64,000 nt of DNA from an archaeon (GCA_024276825.1 JAJRWI010000015.1:44723-108722), one strand, 5' to 3'; positions 42,004 through 50,870 are shown, counted from the stretch's first letter. Translations and numbers: made by a program. Notes: generated from the sequence alone by a model not told the origin.

Positions 42004-42693
42004 TTAATGCGATTGATAATGCTCGCAATAATTAGAGAGGATACAAGAGAAACAGTGAGGCTTTAGTGCTCTACATACCTTACGGCCATGCTGAACTAGA
42101 TTATAATTGAAAGAATACATACATTCATCTGTGACTATTTGATCCAGTAAAATATGAGCTCTCTCGCGAGTGGTGTTTTCAGGAATCAGTCCCAACCTCT
42201 TTGTGATTCTAAAGACATGCGTGTCTACAGGAATCACTGGAAGTCCGAATGAGAAGAGAAGGACTATTGCCGCAGTCTTTGGTCCGACGCCATGCAGGGA
42301 AGTCAGCCAAGCCTTGGCATCTTCAATATCCATGTCTTTCAGCAGGGACAGGTCGAAACCTCCTGTTCGAGAATGGATCTCGGTGAGAATTGCTTTGATC
42401 CTCTTTGCCTTCAGATTGTGAAGACCACAATGACTGATTGATTCTGCAATTCTCTCATGAGAGGCGTTCATGACTTCACTCCAATCAGTGAAATCAGACT
42501 TGAGCTGCTGAAAGGCGCGTTCAGCAGTGATATCAGTGGTGTTCTGTGCAAGCACTGTGATTACAAGCTGATCAACAGGAGGAAGACGGTTGTGATGAAT
42601 GCGTGTGCCATATTCATTCATTATTGCTCTGCAGATGGCAAGTGCTTTCCGCTGTTTTTGTTTCAATTCGTCATCATTCAAGGCTTTACACAC
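42004..42693 (-). CDS. nth: Endonuclease III (HhH-GPD DNA glycosylase/AP lyase)
   Basis: 229 residues. It excises oxidised pyrimidines and cleaves the abasic site. The HhH motif LTSLHGVGPKTAAIVLL contains the catalytic Lys 139, VDTHVFRITKRLGL holds the catalytic Asp 157, and the C-terminal C-x6-C-x2-C-x5-C motif (CRALKPHCFSCILSNYC) binds a 4Fe-4S cluster. It is divergent from the flavodoxin gene. It begins at ATG 42693. Confidence 0.94.
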   Translation of the reverse strand: MCKALNDDELKQKQRKALAICRAIMNEYGTRIHHNRLPPVDQLVITVLAQNTTDITAERAFQQLKSDFTDWSEVMNASHERIAESISHCGLHNLKAKRIKAILTEIHSRTGGFDLSLLKDMDIEDAKAWLTSLHGVGPKTAAIVLLFSFGLPVIPVDTHVFRITKRLGLIPENTTRERAHILLDQIVTDECMYSFNYNLVQHGRKVCRALKPHCFSCILSNYCEHYQSH

Positions 42694-42777
42694 TTCAGGT
42701 CTTATCGTACAATAGAGTTCTTATGTCATTTTCAGAAGGCTTTTGAGTCAATTCACTATTCCGAGATAAGAGTAGAG

Positions 42778-43194
42778 ATGACGGTAATAGTAGTGTTCGA
42801 GAGTACACGGGGAAGGACTAAAGCTATGGCTGAGGCAATCTGCGAGGGAGTAAAATCAAAGAGTGTTGATTGCAAGCTTACGAGCGCAAGTCAGTTTGAT
42901 GGGCTTGATGGAGCATGCGCATTTGCAATCGGTAGCTCAACAAGAATGAAAAAGCCATTACCTCTTGTCAGAAGAATACTTGCAGAACTGGATGACCTTA
43001 ATGGACTCCCATCCGCTTCATTTGGATCCTACGGCTGGAGTGGAGAGGCACCAGCGATAATCACAAGTCTTCTTGAGGAGAAGGGGGCCACAATTGTTAG
43101 TAAGCCCATCAGAGCTAAGGACTTCCCAACTGAAGAGATGTTGGAGAAGTGCCGTGGGCTTGGATCGCTTCTAGCGGACAGATGTAATCAGTAG
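42778..43194 (+). CDS. Flavodoxin
   Basis: 138 residues starting ATG 42778. The FMN phosphate-binding loop is VVFESTRGRTKAMAEAICEGV (compare T-x-T/S-G-N-T), followed by AIGSSTRMKK and SFGSYGWSGEAPAI, which line the isoalloxazine. It is a single-domain electron carrier. It lies 44 bp upstream of the ABC exporter genes on the same strand, but there is no evidence that they interact. Confidence 0.88.
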   Translation: MTVIVVFESTRGRTKAMAEAICEGVKSKSVDCKLTSASQFDGLDGACAFAIGSSTRMKKPLPLVRRILAELDDLNGLPSASFGSYGWSGEAPAIITSLLEEKGATIVSKPIRAKDFPTEEMLEKCRGLGSLLADRCNQ

Positions 43195-43238
43195 ATTGAA
43201 AAAGGACAGAATGTGAGTCTTGGAGTGAGCGGTGGTAG

Positions 43239-45134
43239 ATGGGACATATTGCAAGATTAACAAGATATGCTCTAAAGCATAAAAGGCATTTCATTGGCTT
43301 CATGAGCATTGCATCAGTGGCAACCCTGTTCAACCTGTTCACGCCGCTGGTACTCAGGGACATAGTTGATCAGGTCACTTCAGGTGCCAATTTTCAAACG
43401 GCAATATTCTCAATATTCCTGTACCTCAGTCTCTTTGGTTTTTATTGTTTCTTTGACTTTATCCAGAGATACCTCAGCGCATTGATGGCACAGCATGTCA
43501 TCTATGACTTGAGGACTGAACTCTATCAGAGCCTTCTTGAGAAGGACCTTGCATTCTATGACAGAAATGAAACCGGTCAGATTCTCGCCCGGGTCACCAC
43601 TGATGTGACTACCATGCGTCAGTTCTTACTCTGGGGATACAGGGTGATCTTCATCGGTGCTGCAAGTCTTATCGGCACGTATTATGTCATGTGGCTAATT
43701 AATGTCCAATTGACTCTTCTCCTGCTTCCAATTCTCCCCGCACTGCTACTGATCATCTATATTTTTGCCAAGAAGGTCCGACCTGTGTTTTTCTCTGCAA
43801 GAACACAGTATGGCACTCTGAGTGCTGTCTTGCAGGAGAACATTGTGGGAATGCGGGTTGTCCAGTCATATGTGTCTATGGACCGTGAGAGAGAGCGCGT
43901 GCGAAAGGAGAATGAGAGATATCTTGGGCTGGTGGTTGATGCATTTCGCTTGTCAGCGTTTTATTCGCCACTCCTTATTGCGGTCTTAGGGATTGGCACT
44001 GGAGTTCTCATCTATATGGGAGGTGTCCAATTTAGCGCGGGCGTCCTAAGCTATGGTGAGTTTGTGGGCTTTGTCAGCCTAGTAGGGATGTTATTACTTC
44101 CTGCGAGATTTCTCAGCTGGGGCATTGGTCTGTATCAGAGAGCCTCTGCCGCTGCTGAGCGAACATTTTACATCCTAGATGCAAGAGAGGAGATAATGGA
44201 TCCAGAAGATCCTGCTGAGATCAGTGATATTCGTGGAGAGGTCGAGTTCAAAAATGTATATTTCAGTCATGGTGGAGAGAACTGGGTGTTGAAGGATGTT
44301 TCGTTCAAAGTGCAACCCGGGCAGGTTGTGGCATTATTGGGGAGAACTGGGTCTGGAAAGACCAGTGTCGTCAATCTCATTCCAAGGTTCTATGATGTTG
44401 ACAGTCGCAGAGTTGTGGAATACAACGGGAAAGTCTATGCTCTGGACAATAAGGGACATGTCAAGATAGATGGTACAACATATCATGAACACGATGGTTT
44501 CATAGTAGTCAATGGTGAGGAGCTGCAAGTTCAAGATCCTGGCCATATTGAGATTGATGGAGTGGACATTCGATTCTATAAGATAAGTGAGTTGAGAGAA
44601 CAGATAGGAATGGTCCATCAAGACCCATTCTTGTTCTCAGCGTCAATAAAAGAGAACATCGCCTTTGCAAGACCATATGCCACTGATGAGGAGATAGAGA
44701 ATGCTGCAAGGGCGGCAATGATTCATGATTTCATTATGACACTTGATCAGGGATATGACACTGAGGTTGGAGAGCGTGGAGTCACCCTCAGTGGGGGACA
44801 GAAGCAGCGGATTGCAATTGCCCGGGCTTTGCTGGCAGACCCCCGAATTCTGATTCTGGATGACTCAACAAGCTCAGTTGATGCCAATACTGAACTGCAG
44901 ATTCAGAGAGCCTTGGAGAACTTGATGAGGGGGCGTACCACATTCATAATCACTCATAGGCTGTCTACAATCAGAAATGCGGACATAATAATAATGATGG
45001 ACAGAGGACGCATCGTGGAGATGGGCAATCACTCCGAGTTGATTGAGAAAGAAGGCATGTATGCGAGTCTTTTCCAGACATTGTCTAGGATGGCAGCGAT
45101 AGCATTAGAAGAAACAGGAGGGAGGGTATCATAA
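43239..45134 (+). CDS. ABC exporter, subunit with degenerate catalytic site and a 46-residue insertion
   Basis: 631 residues: six membrane segments, then an ATPase domain. Walker A GRTGSGKTS starts near residue 367, the signature is LSGGQKQR and Walker B is RILILDDSTSSVD. Asp replaces the catalytic Glu, as in degenerate subunits of heterodimeric exporters such as TM287. Between the first strand after Walker A and the Q-loop (VHQDPFLF) there is an insert of about 46 residues (44406-44540) with two GH[VI][KE]IDG units, one in it and one at its edge. It pairs with the next gene, whose Walker B is canonical. Substrate unknown. Confidence 0.92.
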   Translation: MGHIARLTRYALKHKRHFIGFMSIASVATLFNLFTPLVLRDIVDQVTSGANFQTAIFSIFLYLSLFGFYCFFDFIQRYLSALMAQHVIYDLRTELYQSLLEKDLAFYDRNETGQILARVTTDVTTMRQFLLWGYRVIFIGAASLIGTYYVMWLINVQLTLLLLPILPALLLIIYIFAKKVRPVFFSARTQYGTLSAVLQENIVGMRVVQSYVSMDRERERVRKENERYLGLVVDAFRLSAFYSPLLIAVLGIGTGVLIYMGGVQFSAGVLSYGEFVGFVSLVGMLLLPARFLSWGIGLYQRASAAAERTFYILDAREEIMDPEDPAEISDIRGEVEFKNVYFSHGGENWVLKDVSFKVQPGQVVALLGRTGSGKTSVVNLIPRFYDVDSRRVVEYNGKVYALDNKGHVKIDGTTYHEHDGFIVVNGEELQVQDPGHIEIDGVDIRFYKISELREQIGMVHQDPFLFSASIKENIAFARPYATDEEIENAARAAMIHDFIMTLDQGYDTEVGERGVTLSGGQKQRIAIARALLADPRILILDDSTSSVDANTELQIQRALENLMRGRTTFIITHRLSTIRNADIIIMMDRGRIVEMGNHSELIEKEGMYASLFQTLSRMAAIALEETGGRVS

Positions 45135-45187
45135 GCCATTCATGGGACGAAGTAGAGAGGACATATGATTATCCAGACTCCGTCTTA

Positions 45188-46915
45188 ATGAAGCGCATAT
45201 TAAGCTACATCCTTGCATATCCAAGATTAGTGATTATTGTCATCATCATGGTGGCAAGCTCAATCATATTCAGTATCTATGCCCCCTTTGTCCTACAACA
45301 TGCAATAGACACCGACTTTGTGAGTGGCGATCTTGATGCCTTGCTGCAGACCTCTCTGCTCTATATCATTCTGGTGATTCTGGTGTGGTTGACATCATAT
45401 GGGCAGGGATACACCACGACCTTAATGGGTCAACGTGCGGTCTACACAATCCGTCAGAGTCTATTTGAGCACCTTCAAAGAATGTCCCAAGCATATTACG
45501 ACAAGACTTCAAGTGGTAGTATTATATCTCGATTGACAAATGATATTGACAGGATGAGCGAGTTGCTGAGTGGGGGACTGATTAACACATTTGCACAATT
45601 CTTCATTGTATTCGGAGTCGCAGTTGTCATATTCACTGTGGACTTTCAACTTGCAATAATCACACTTCTTGTTGTGCCCATTCTTGCTGTTGCCACGCAC
45701 ATCTTTAGGAAACGTGCAAGGGAGGCGTACAGAGAAACAAGAAAGACCATATCAAGAGTGACCGCCAACTTTGCGGAAACAATATCGGGAGCAAAGGTAA
45801 CAAAGACATTCACTCGCGAGAAGGAGAGCATGGAGAAGTTTGATGAATTAAACAGAGATGACTATCAGGCCAATGTTGATGCTGCCAAGTTTGCATCTGT
45901 ATTCTTCCCAGCAATCAGATTTGTTGGCGGGTTAGGTGTTGTGCTCATCCTCTTCTTTGGAGCAGCTAGAATCGTCGAGGGCACACTCACAGTGGGAGTT
46001 CTGTTGTTTTACATCCAGATGAATTCACTATTCTTTAGGCCTGTCATTATCTTGACAAACTTTTATAACACGGTTCAAAGTGCATTTGCAGGGGCCGAGA
46101 GGGTATTCGCTATAATGGATAGCGAGCCAGCAGTTCTTGACAGACCCGATGCAGTCGAGCTAAAAGATGTGAGAGGGCACATAAGATACCGGAATGTGTG
46201 GTTTGCATATGTTGACGAGAACTATGTCTTAGAAGACTTCAATCTCGAGATTCAACCCGGTGAGACTGTCGCCATAGTGGGGGACACTGGAGCAGGCAAG
46301 ACGACCGTGGTAAATCTCTTGAACCGATTCTATGAGGTTCAGTCAGGGTCCATTGAGATTGATGGCATTAATATTAGAGATGTGACCCTCAAGTCCCTGA
46401 GGGCAAACATTGGACTAGTCCTTCAAGACTCATTTCTATTCATGGGCACCATCAAGGACAACATAAGATATGGCAGACCCGAAGCCACTGACAATGAGAT
46501 CATCGAGGCAACCAAGGTCATTGGTGCATATGACCTTATCCAAAGGCTGGAGAAGGGTTTTGACACCGAGGTTGGAGAGAGGGGAGGAAGACTCTCTGAA
46601 GGAGAACGACAACTAGTGAGCTTTGCTAGGGCACTTCTTGCAAACCCCAAGATACTCATACTTGACGAGGCAACAAGCTCGATTGACATCTATACCGAGC
46701 ACACCATACAGAGGGGAATGCAAAAGCTTCTAGAGGGACGAACATCCATTGTTATAGCCCACAGATTATCAACGATTGTCAATGCGGACAGAATTCTTGT
46801 ACTTGAGAACGGCAGGATAGTAGAGTCTGGTACTCATGCAGAACTGATGGCCAAGAGGGAGAAGTACTACTCATTATATGAAAAACAGATCAGACCTAGG
46901 ACAATGGTGTTCTAA
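45188..46915 (+). CDS. ABC exporter, catalytic partner subunit
   Basis: 575 residues: six membrane segments and an ATPase domain with Walker A GDTGAGKTT, signature LSEGERQL (non-standard) and canonical Walker B ILILDEATSSID. Together with the previous gene this gives one degenerate and one active ATP site, the usual layout of heterodimeric multidrug or lipid exporters. In the same frame the codons from 45131 to 45187 read ISHSWDEVERTYDYPDSVL, a plausible N-terminus, and GGAGGG lies just upstream, so translation may start at a non-AUG codon near 45128-45131. A GC-rich hairpin terminates the pair. Confidence 0.93.
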   Translation: MKRILSYILAYPRLVIIVIIMVASSIIFSIYAPFVLQHAIDTDFVSGDLDALLQTSLLYIILVILVWLTSYGQGYTTTLMGQRAVYTIRQSLFEHLQRMSQAYYDKTSSGSIISRLTNDIDRMSELLSGGLINTFAQFFIVFGVAVVIFTVDFQLAIITLLVVPILAVATHIFRKRAREAYRETRKTISRVTANFAETISGAKVTKTFTREKESMEKFDELNRDDYQANVDAAKFASVFFPAIRFVGGLGVVLILFFGAARIVEGTLTVGVLLFYIQMNSLFFRPVIILTNFYNTVQSAFAGAERVFAIMDSEPAVLDRPDAVELKDVRGHIRYRNVWFAYVDENYVLEDFNLEIQPGETVAIVGDTGAGKTTVVNLLNRFYEVQSGSIEIDGINIRDVTLKSLRANIGLVLQDSFLFMGTIKDNIRYGRPEATDNEIIEATKVIGAYDLIQRLEKGFDTEVGERGGRLSEGERQLVSFARALLANPKILILDEATSSIDIYTEHTIQRGMQKLLEGRTSIVIAHRLSTIVNADRILVLENGRIVESGTHAELMAKREKYYSLYEKQIRPRTMVF

Positions 46916-46919
46916 TGGT

Positions 46920-46944
46920 GGCCCCGCCCGAAGCGGGACCTTTT
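46920..46944 (+). terminator. Hairpin plus T-run after the ABC exporter
   Basis: GG-C-CCCGC pairs with GCGGG-A-CC (46920-46940, loop CCGAA), followed at once by TTTT. It sits between the converging genes 46915 and 46968 and is strongly terminator-like for the plus strand. Confidence 0.65.
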
Positions 46945-46967
46945 GATTTAATTGCAGTCGTTCATTA

Positions 46968-47567
46968 TTATTCAAAAATTCTCTGGATTCCGTGTTTCCC
47001 GATATAGAACGGAACACCTCTATATCCCGTGAGGACAACACCTTGATCGTTGAGTGTCAACATTTTCTGTCCCTTCATTATGAATATGTGGTTTCCATGC
47101 GTGAAGACGATCTTGTCATCTGACAACAAGAGGAGGATTTTCGCATTACTTTCATCAATGCCAAGGAATACTACTGAATTCAATGAGAGTTTCATGTCCC
47201 ATTTCTTGAATGTAAAGAGACCATTATTGACCAACTCTTCAAATGACTTGCCATTCAGGCCGGATTGATTCATCTCTTCGTCGGATGCAACTCTTGACAC
47301 CGATTCTATATTGGCATCACCAAAGTAGAGTTGAACTCCTTGCAACTGACCGCTAATTGACTGACCAATGGCCCCCATTCTGGTTTCTGCAATGGCATCA
47401 ACGGCAAAGGATGACGGGCCAACAAAGGCAATCCCGATTCTTTCACCTTCTTGCATCAGGGAGACCCAGTGGCAGCCAGGTTGAAGTTGAACTAGAGATC
47501 TCTCTTCATCGACCAGCCTTATTGGCTCTTCGAGGACTCTGACTATGTCATCAGTGACTATGTTCAT
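46968..47567 (-). CDS. Hypothetical protein encoded with a winged-helix regulator
   Basis: 199 residues, mostly beta-rich, with no family I recognise. Segments such as WVSLMQEGERIGIAFVGPSSFAVDAIAETRMGAIGQSISGQLQGVQLYFG and FTHGNHIFIMKGQKMLTLNDQGVVLTGYRGVPFYIGKHG look like repeated small beta units. Its ATG overlaps the stop of the 47564 regulator gene by four bases (ATGA), so it is co-translated and may modulate the regulator, which is inference. Confidence 0.65.
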   Translation of the reverse strand: MNIVTDDIVRVLEEPIRLVDEERSLVQLQPGCHWVSLMQEGERIGIAFVGPSSFAVDAIAETRMGAIGQSISGQLQGVQLYFGDANIESVSRVASDEEMNQSGLNGKSFEELVNNGLFTFKKWDMKLSLNSVVFLGIDESNAKILLLLSDDKIVFTHGNHIFIMKGQKMLTLNDQGVVLTGYRGVPFYIGKHGIQRIFE

Positions 47568-48304
47568 TCTGACTCCTCCTCGTCTGAGAACTCAATGTCA
47601 ATGTCCTCCTCTTCGGGCTCTTCCTCCTCAGCTGGCATTCCCGTCAATTCCTCCTGCTTCTCAAGGCGATAGGTAAGCCATTGGGCCAGTTTGTAGGCCA
47701 GACGCCCCATTACTGTGATGTAGTACATTCCTCGGACCTCCCCTTTGATGATATAACCCGCTTCAAGTAGTGGTGTCAGATGGTGAGTAAGGGAGCTGCC
47801 AGTCTTGCCAATGTATTGCTCGAGTTCATTGAAGGACTTGCCACCATTTCTGAGGTAGTCGAGGATTCGTAGTCTGTCGACATTTCCTAGGGGGTCCACA
47901 ACTCGTGCAATACGTTCAGGAGGTATTGCTTGGATTGATTTCATACTCCTTGGTCGCTGCCCCTTCATTCGCTTGAGTGGGCGAATTCTGATCTCCTTTC
48001 CGACACCATCCAGACAGCCGACTGCAAGACGAATCTGCTCACCAATTCCCTCCATCATCTCATCAAGACCATCTATCAGAGGGCCCAGATCAATGACTGG
48101 TGGTGGTGGATGAACATGCCTATGCTTGTGTGGAGGACCGGGTTGAGGTGGGCGAGGGTGAGGGCCTGCTTGGGGAGGGGGCGGGCCAGGAGGACCCTCA
48201 GGCATGGGCGGTTCTACGCCCTGCTCTTTTTCGCGTTTCAGGTTTTCAAACTCTCTCTTCAGGTGCTCAATCTCTCTTCGGAGTTCTTCAATATCGTCGC
48301 TCAT
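47564..48304 (-). CDS. ArsR-like winged-helix regulator with coiled-coil and Pro/His-rich linker
   Basis: 246 residues. Residues 1-30 form a heptad helix (IEELRREIEHLKREFENLKREKE), residues 30-70 are a Pro/Gly/His-rich linker (PPHKHRHVHPPPP), residues about 135-215 are an ArsR-type winged helix (DRLRILDYLRNGGKSFNELEQYIGKTGSSLTHHLTPLLEAGYIIKGEVRGMYYITVMGRLAYKL), and the C-terminus is acidic. The His cluster could bind a metal. It starts at ATG 48304, next to a palindromic operator, so autoregulation is likely. Confidence 0.8.
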   Translation of the reverse strand: MSDDIEELRREIEHLKREFENLKREKEQGVEPPMPEGPPGPPPPQAGPHPRPPQPGPPHKHRHVHPPPPVIDLGPLIDGLDEMMEGIGEQIRLAVGCLDGVGKEIRIRPLKRMKGQRPRSMKSIQAIPPERIARVVDPLGNVDRLRILDYLRNGGKSFNELEQYIGKTGSSLTHHLTPLLEAGYIIKGEVRGMYYITVMGRLAYKLAQWLTYRLEKQEELTGMPAEEEEPEEEDIDIEFSDEEESE

Positions 48305-48312
48305 TGTATTTC

Positions 48313-48332
48313 AACTGTAAATTTTTACAGTT
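48313..48332. promoter_or_regulatory. Palindromic operator AACTGTAA-N4-TTACAGTT at the ArsR-like gene
   Basis: A perfect 8-bp inverted repeat with a four-base spacer, starting eight bases upstream of the 48304 start codon. A TATA-like TTTAAATG lies about 25 bases further upstream (48350-48357), so the repeat overlaps the expected start site. This is the classical position for a repressor that shuts off its own promoter. Confidence 0.65.
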
Positions 48333-48416
48333 CTATATTCGGCAAATTTACATTTAAATCTTCGGTTTTTATACATTAATGAGTGAGTGAAATCTGGTAA
48401 ACACATTCGAGAATAA

Positions 48417-48475
48417 GCCAAAATGGCTGGTTTAATGCAAAATTTGGCACTTTAGCCAAAATACGCTTATAAATA
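48417..48475 (+). promoter_or_regulatory. Histone gene promoter with repeated AGCCAAAAT motifs
   Basis: TATA-like TTATAAATA at 48468-48475 lies about 43 bases before the histone ATG. Upstream, AGCCAAAATGGCT (from 48417, inverted AGCCA/TGGCT) and TTGGC-N6-GCCAA (near 48444-48459) contain repeated gccaa elements. The second one abuts the TATA box. They may be regulator sites or architectural; function is inferred. Confidence 0.4.
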
Positions 48476-48517
48476 ACCAATGTAAAGATAGTTAACCACC
48501 GAAAGGGGGTATATACT

Positions 48518-48715
48518 ATGTCAAAAAAGAAAAAGGCTAAAATCCCAACATTTTTTGTGAAATCCGCTTTGAAGGAGTATGCTAAGGCAAATGGTGTTCA
48601 GATCGGCAGTGATGCATACGATCGCTTCAATCAAGAGATTGCAAATCTATTGAACGCTGCTTTTGAGAGGACTAAGAACAACAAACGCAAGACACTGAAA
48701 GCATACGACTTCTAG
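48518..48715 (+). CDS. Archaeal histone
   Basis: 65 residues, the single histone-fold length. The pattern KIPTFFVKSALKEYAKANGVQIGSDAYDRFNQEIANLLNAAFERTKNNKRKTLKAYDF has the three-helix histone fold with an L2 loop (KRKTLKAYDF). The N-terminal MSKKKKAK is a short basic tail. It forms dimers that wrap DNA. A GGGGG-type ribosome-binding site lies just before ATG. The upstream promoter is described separately. Confidence 0.9.
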   Translation: MSKKKKAKIPTFFVKSALKEYAKANGVQIGSDAYDRFNQEIANLLNAAFERTKNNKRKTLKAYDF

Positions 48716-48822
48716 TTCGTTTACAACTATGGGATAAGGGTGTTAATAACTGCACAATAATCTCAAAGACAGCATAGTGAAGACTTCAAGCGACCAGGAT
48801 TCACACCCTGTCCCGAACATTG

Positions 48823-49485
48823 TCAATTATTTTTTTGTGATTGTATTATACCATTCTGCTCAAGCTCAGAGAAAATATTAACCACAAGTTCAAGAGGGAT
48901 ATCAAGTTCTTTTGCGATTTGAGCGCAGATGTCTTCAAGATTAAACAGATTGCCAAGTGCGAAACGACGAATCAGTTGTATCATACGTATCTGTTTGGCA
49001 TTAAAGGCCAATTGCAATGCCTTCGGGTGGATAGAGTATTCCAACTTTTGCTTTTTAGCAGTGAGGAAGTCCAATAGTTGTTGAGAAGCCCATTCATGAT
49101 CGAAGAATGTCCTGTCGCCTTGCCAGTTGTTAAGAATGAGCCCAAATTCAGATTCAAAATAATCTATGAATCTCTGGAGACGAAGCAGAATGATGTCATC
49201 AATGTTCTTCTTAGATATGATTATGCCAGCAAGATAGGTCCCGTAGCATATTGTTGAGGTCATGTCATCAATCTTCAGGATCATATGTTGCCTGCAGTCA
49301 AACTCAGGGTTTGACTGACTCCTAGCAAGAACAATTGCTGTGAGTAGGGCACTGAATAAATCAGGTTCAATGTCTTCATCGGTTAGAGAGATGTTGAATA
49401 AGGAGAGTCCACTACTTATCTGTGATATGATGACACTGTGGATGTCATTGAGTTCAACCCTGATTCCTGGAGAAACTATTTGCAT
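48823..49485 (-). CDS. Longin-like domain fused to a winged helix
   Basis: About 220 residues from ATG 49485 (GGGGG ten bases upstream; the ORF also has an upstream ATG at 49512). The N-terminal part (MQIVSPGIRVELNDIHSVIISQISSGLSLFNISLTDEDIEPDLFSALLTAIVLARSQ...IIISKKNIDDIILLRLQRFIDYFESEFG) has the strand/helix order of the longin/Roadblock-type sensory domains common in Asgard archaea. The C-terminus (PKALQLAFNAKQIRMIQLIRRFALGNLFNLEDICAQIAKELDIPLELVVNIFSELEQNGII) is a winged helix. It may link trafficking-type signals to transcription; that is inference. Confidence 0.6.
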   Translation of the reverse strand: MQIVSPGIRVELNDIHSVIISQISSGLSLFNISLTDEDIEPDLFSALLTAIVLARSQSNPEFDCRQHMILKIDDMTSTICYGTYLAGIIISKKNIDDIILLRLQRFIDYFESEFGLILNNWQGDRTFFDHEWASQQLLDFLTAKKQKLEYSIHPKALQLAFNAKQIRMIQLIRRFALGNLFNLEDICAQIAKELDIPLELVVNIFSELEQNGIIQSQKNN

Positions 49486-49667
49486 TAATTTTCCCCCTGA
49501 CAACCTTGGCAATGATCCCCGTTGCCAAGCAGTGATATTTTGTTGTCATATCATATAATAAGTATTATCAGTTTGATGTTAAATTATTTTCTACTAACGC
49601 TAAAACGCACAAATTGAAAAGTTGAGAGAAAAGAGGCCCCCCGAATAATATGAGGAGCCAGTATGAA

Positions 49668-50867
49668 TTATCTCTCAGCCTTGAGACGTTTAATCTCTTC
49701 AATCAGGGCAGGGACAACCTCGAAGAGGTCACCCACAATTCCAAAGTCGGCAATCTCAAATATTGGCGCTTCTGGATCTTTGTTGATTGCAACAATGATG
49801 TCGGATGATGACATTCCAGCAAGGTGTTGAATGGCACCTGATATTCCAAGTGCTATATAGAGTCGTGGACATACTGTTCGGCCAGACTGACCAACTTGCT
49901 GAGTGGGAGGAAGCCAGCCCAAGTCAACAATTGGACGTGATCCACCAACTGCTGCATCAAGCAATTCAGCAAGTCTGCGTGACAAGTCCAGATTTGAAGG
50001 GTCCTTGATCCCACGGCCACTACTGACAATCACATCGGCCTCTTCCACGGATTTCATGCCCTCAGTGACTTCGCTCACTCTATCGAGCACCCGAGTTCGA
50101 ACCTGAACAGGATTGATCTTTGCATCAAACTTCTCAATCTCACCAGTTCTCGAAGTGTCGGGCTCACCAGGTTTGAACACGTTGGGGCGCACAGTGGCCA
50201 TCTGGGGTCGGGTGTAGGGTGATATGATCTCTGCCATGATGTTTCCACCAAAGGCAGGGCGAGTCTGAATCAATTGACGTTCCTCATCAATATCAAGACC
50301 AGTACAGTCAGCAGTAAGGCCAAGACCAAGTCTTGCTGCAATTCTTGGTGCTAAATCTCGACCGTTATTGGTTGCACCAAAAAGAACCACTGCAGGTTTT
50401 GCAGGGGCAATCAGGGATGCAAGAGTAATAGTGTAGGCATCGGTAGTATAGTCCCTGAATATCTTATCATCAGCAACTATCACCTTGTCAGCACCATAAT
50501 GAATCAGAGTTTCTGCCAGCGAAGTTACCTCATGACCTATCAATACAGCGACGAGATTTTCACCGAGTTTGTCAGCAAGCTCCCGACCTTTTGTTACCAG
50601 TTCGAGGGCCACGCTTCTCAAGCGTCTATCTACAGTTTCACAGAAGACCCATACATCTTTGTACTGCGCAATGAGCTCCTTGTCTATCATCTTGCGCTCA
50701 ATGAGAATTGCATCTGCAGGACAGACTGCCTCACATGAGCCACAGAGCACACATTTGTCAAGGTCAAATTTCACCTTGTCGCCATCACGCTCTATCGCAC
50801 CAAAACTGCAGGCCTTGATGCATAGCATGCAACCCGTACATGCATCTCTATCGTAAATCAGCCCCAT
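49668..50867 (-). CDS. etfA: Electron transfer flavoprotein alpha subunit with N-terminal ferredoxin domain
   Basis: 399 residues. The first 60 residues are a 2[4Fe-4S] ferredoxin (ACTGCMLCIKACSFGAI and CVLCGSCEAVCPADAIL). The rest is ETF alpha, with the C-terminal FAD-binding signature VSSGRGIKDPSNLDLSRRLAELLDAAVGGSRPIVDLGWLPPTQQVGQSGRTVCPRLYIALGISGAIQHLAGM. ETF alpha fused to ferredoxin is known from some anaerobes, where ETF can take part in electron bifurcation. It overlaps no gene but follows etfB by three bases, so they form one operon. Confidence 0.95.
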   Translation of the reverse strand: MGLIYDRDACTGCMLCIKACSFGAIERDGDKVKFDLDKCVLCGSCEAVCPADAILIERKMIDKELIAQYKDVWVFCETVDRRLRSVALELVTKGRELADKLGENLVAVLIGHEVTSLAETLIHYGADKVIVADDKIFRDYTTDAYTITLASLIAPAKPAVVLFGATNNGRDLAPRIAARLGLGLTADCTGLDIDEERQLIQTRPAFGGNIMAEIISPYTRPQMATVRPNVFKPGEPDTSRTGEIEKFDAKINPVQVRTRVLDRVSEVTEGMKSVEEADVIVSSGRGIKDPSNLDLSRRLAELLDAAVGGSRPIVDLGWLPPTQQVGQSGRTVCPRLYIALGISGAIQHLAGMSSSDIIVAINKDPEAPIFEIADFGIVGDLFEVVPALIEEIKRLKAER

Positions 50868-50870
50868 TTC

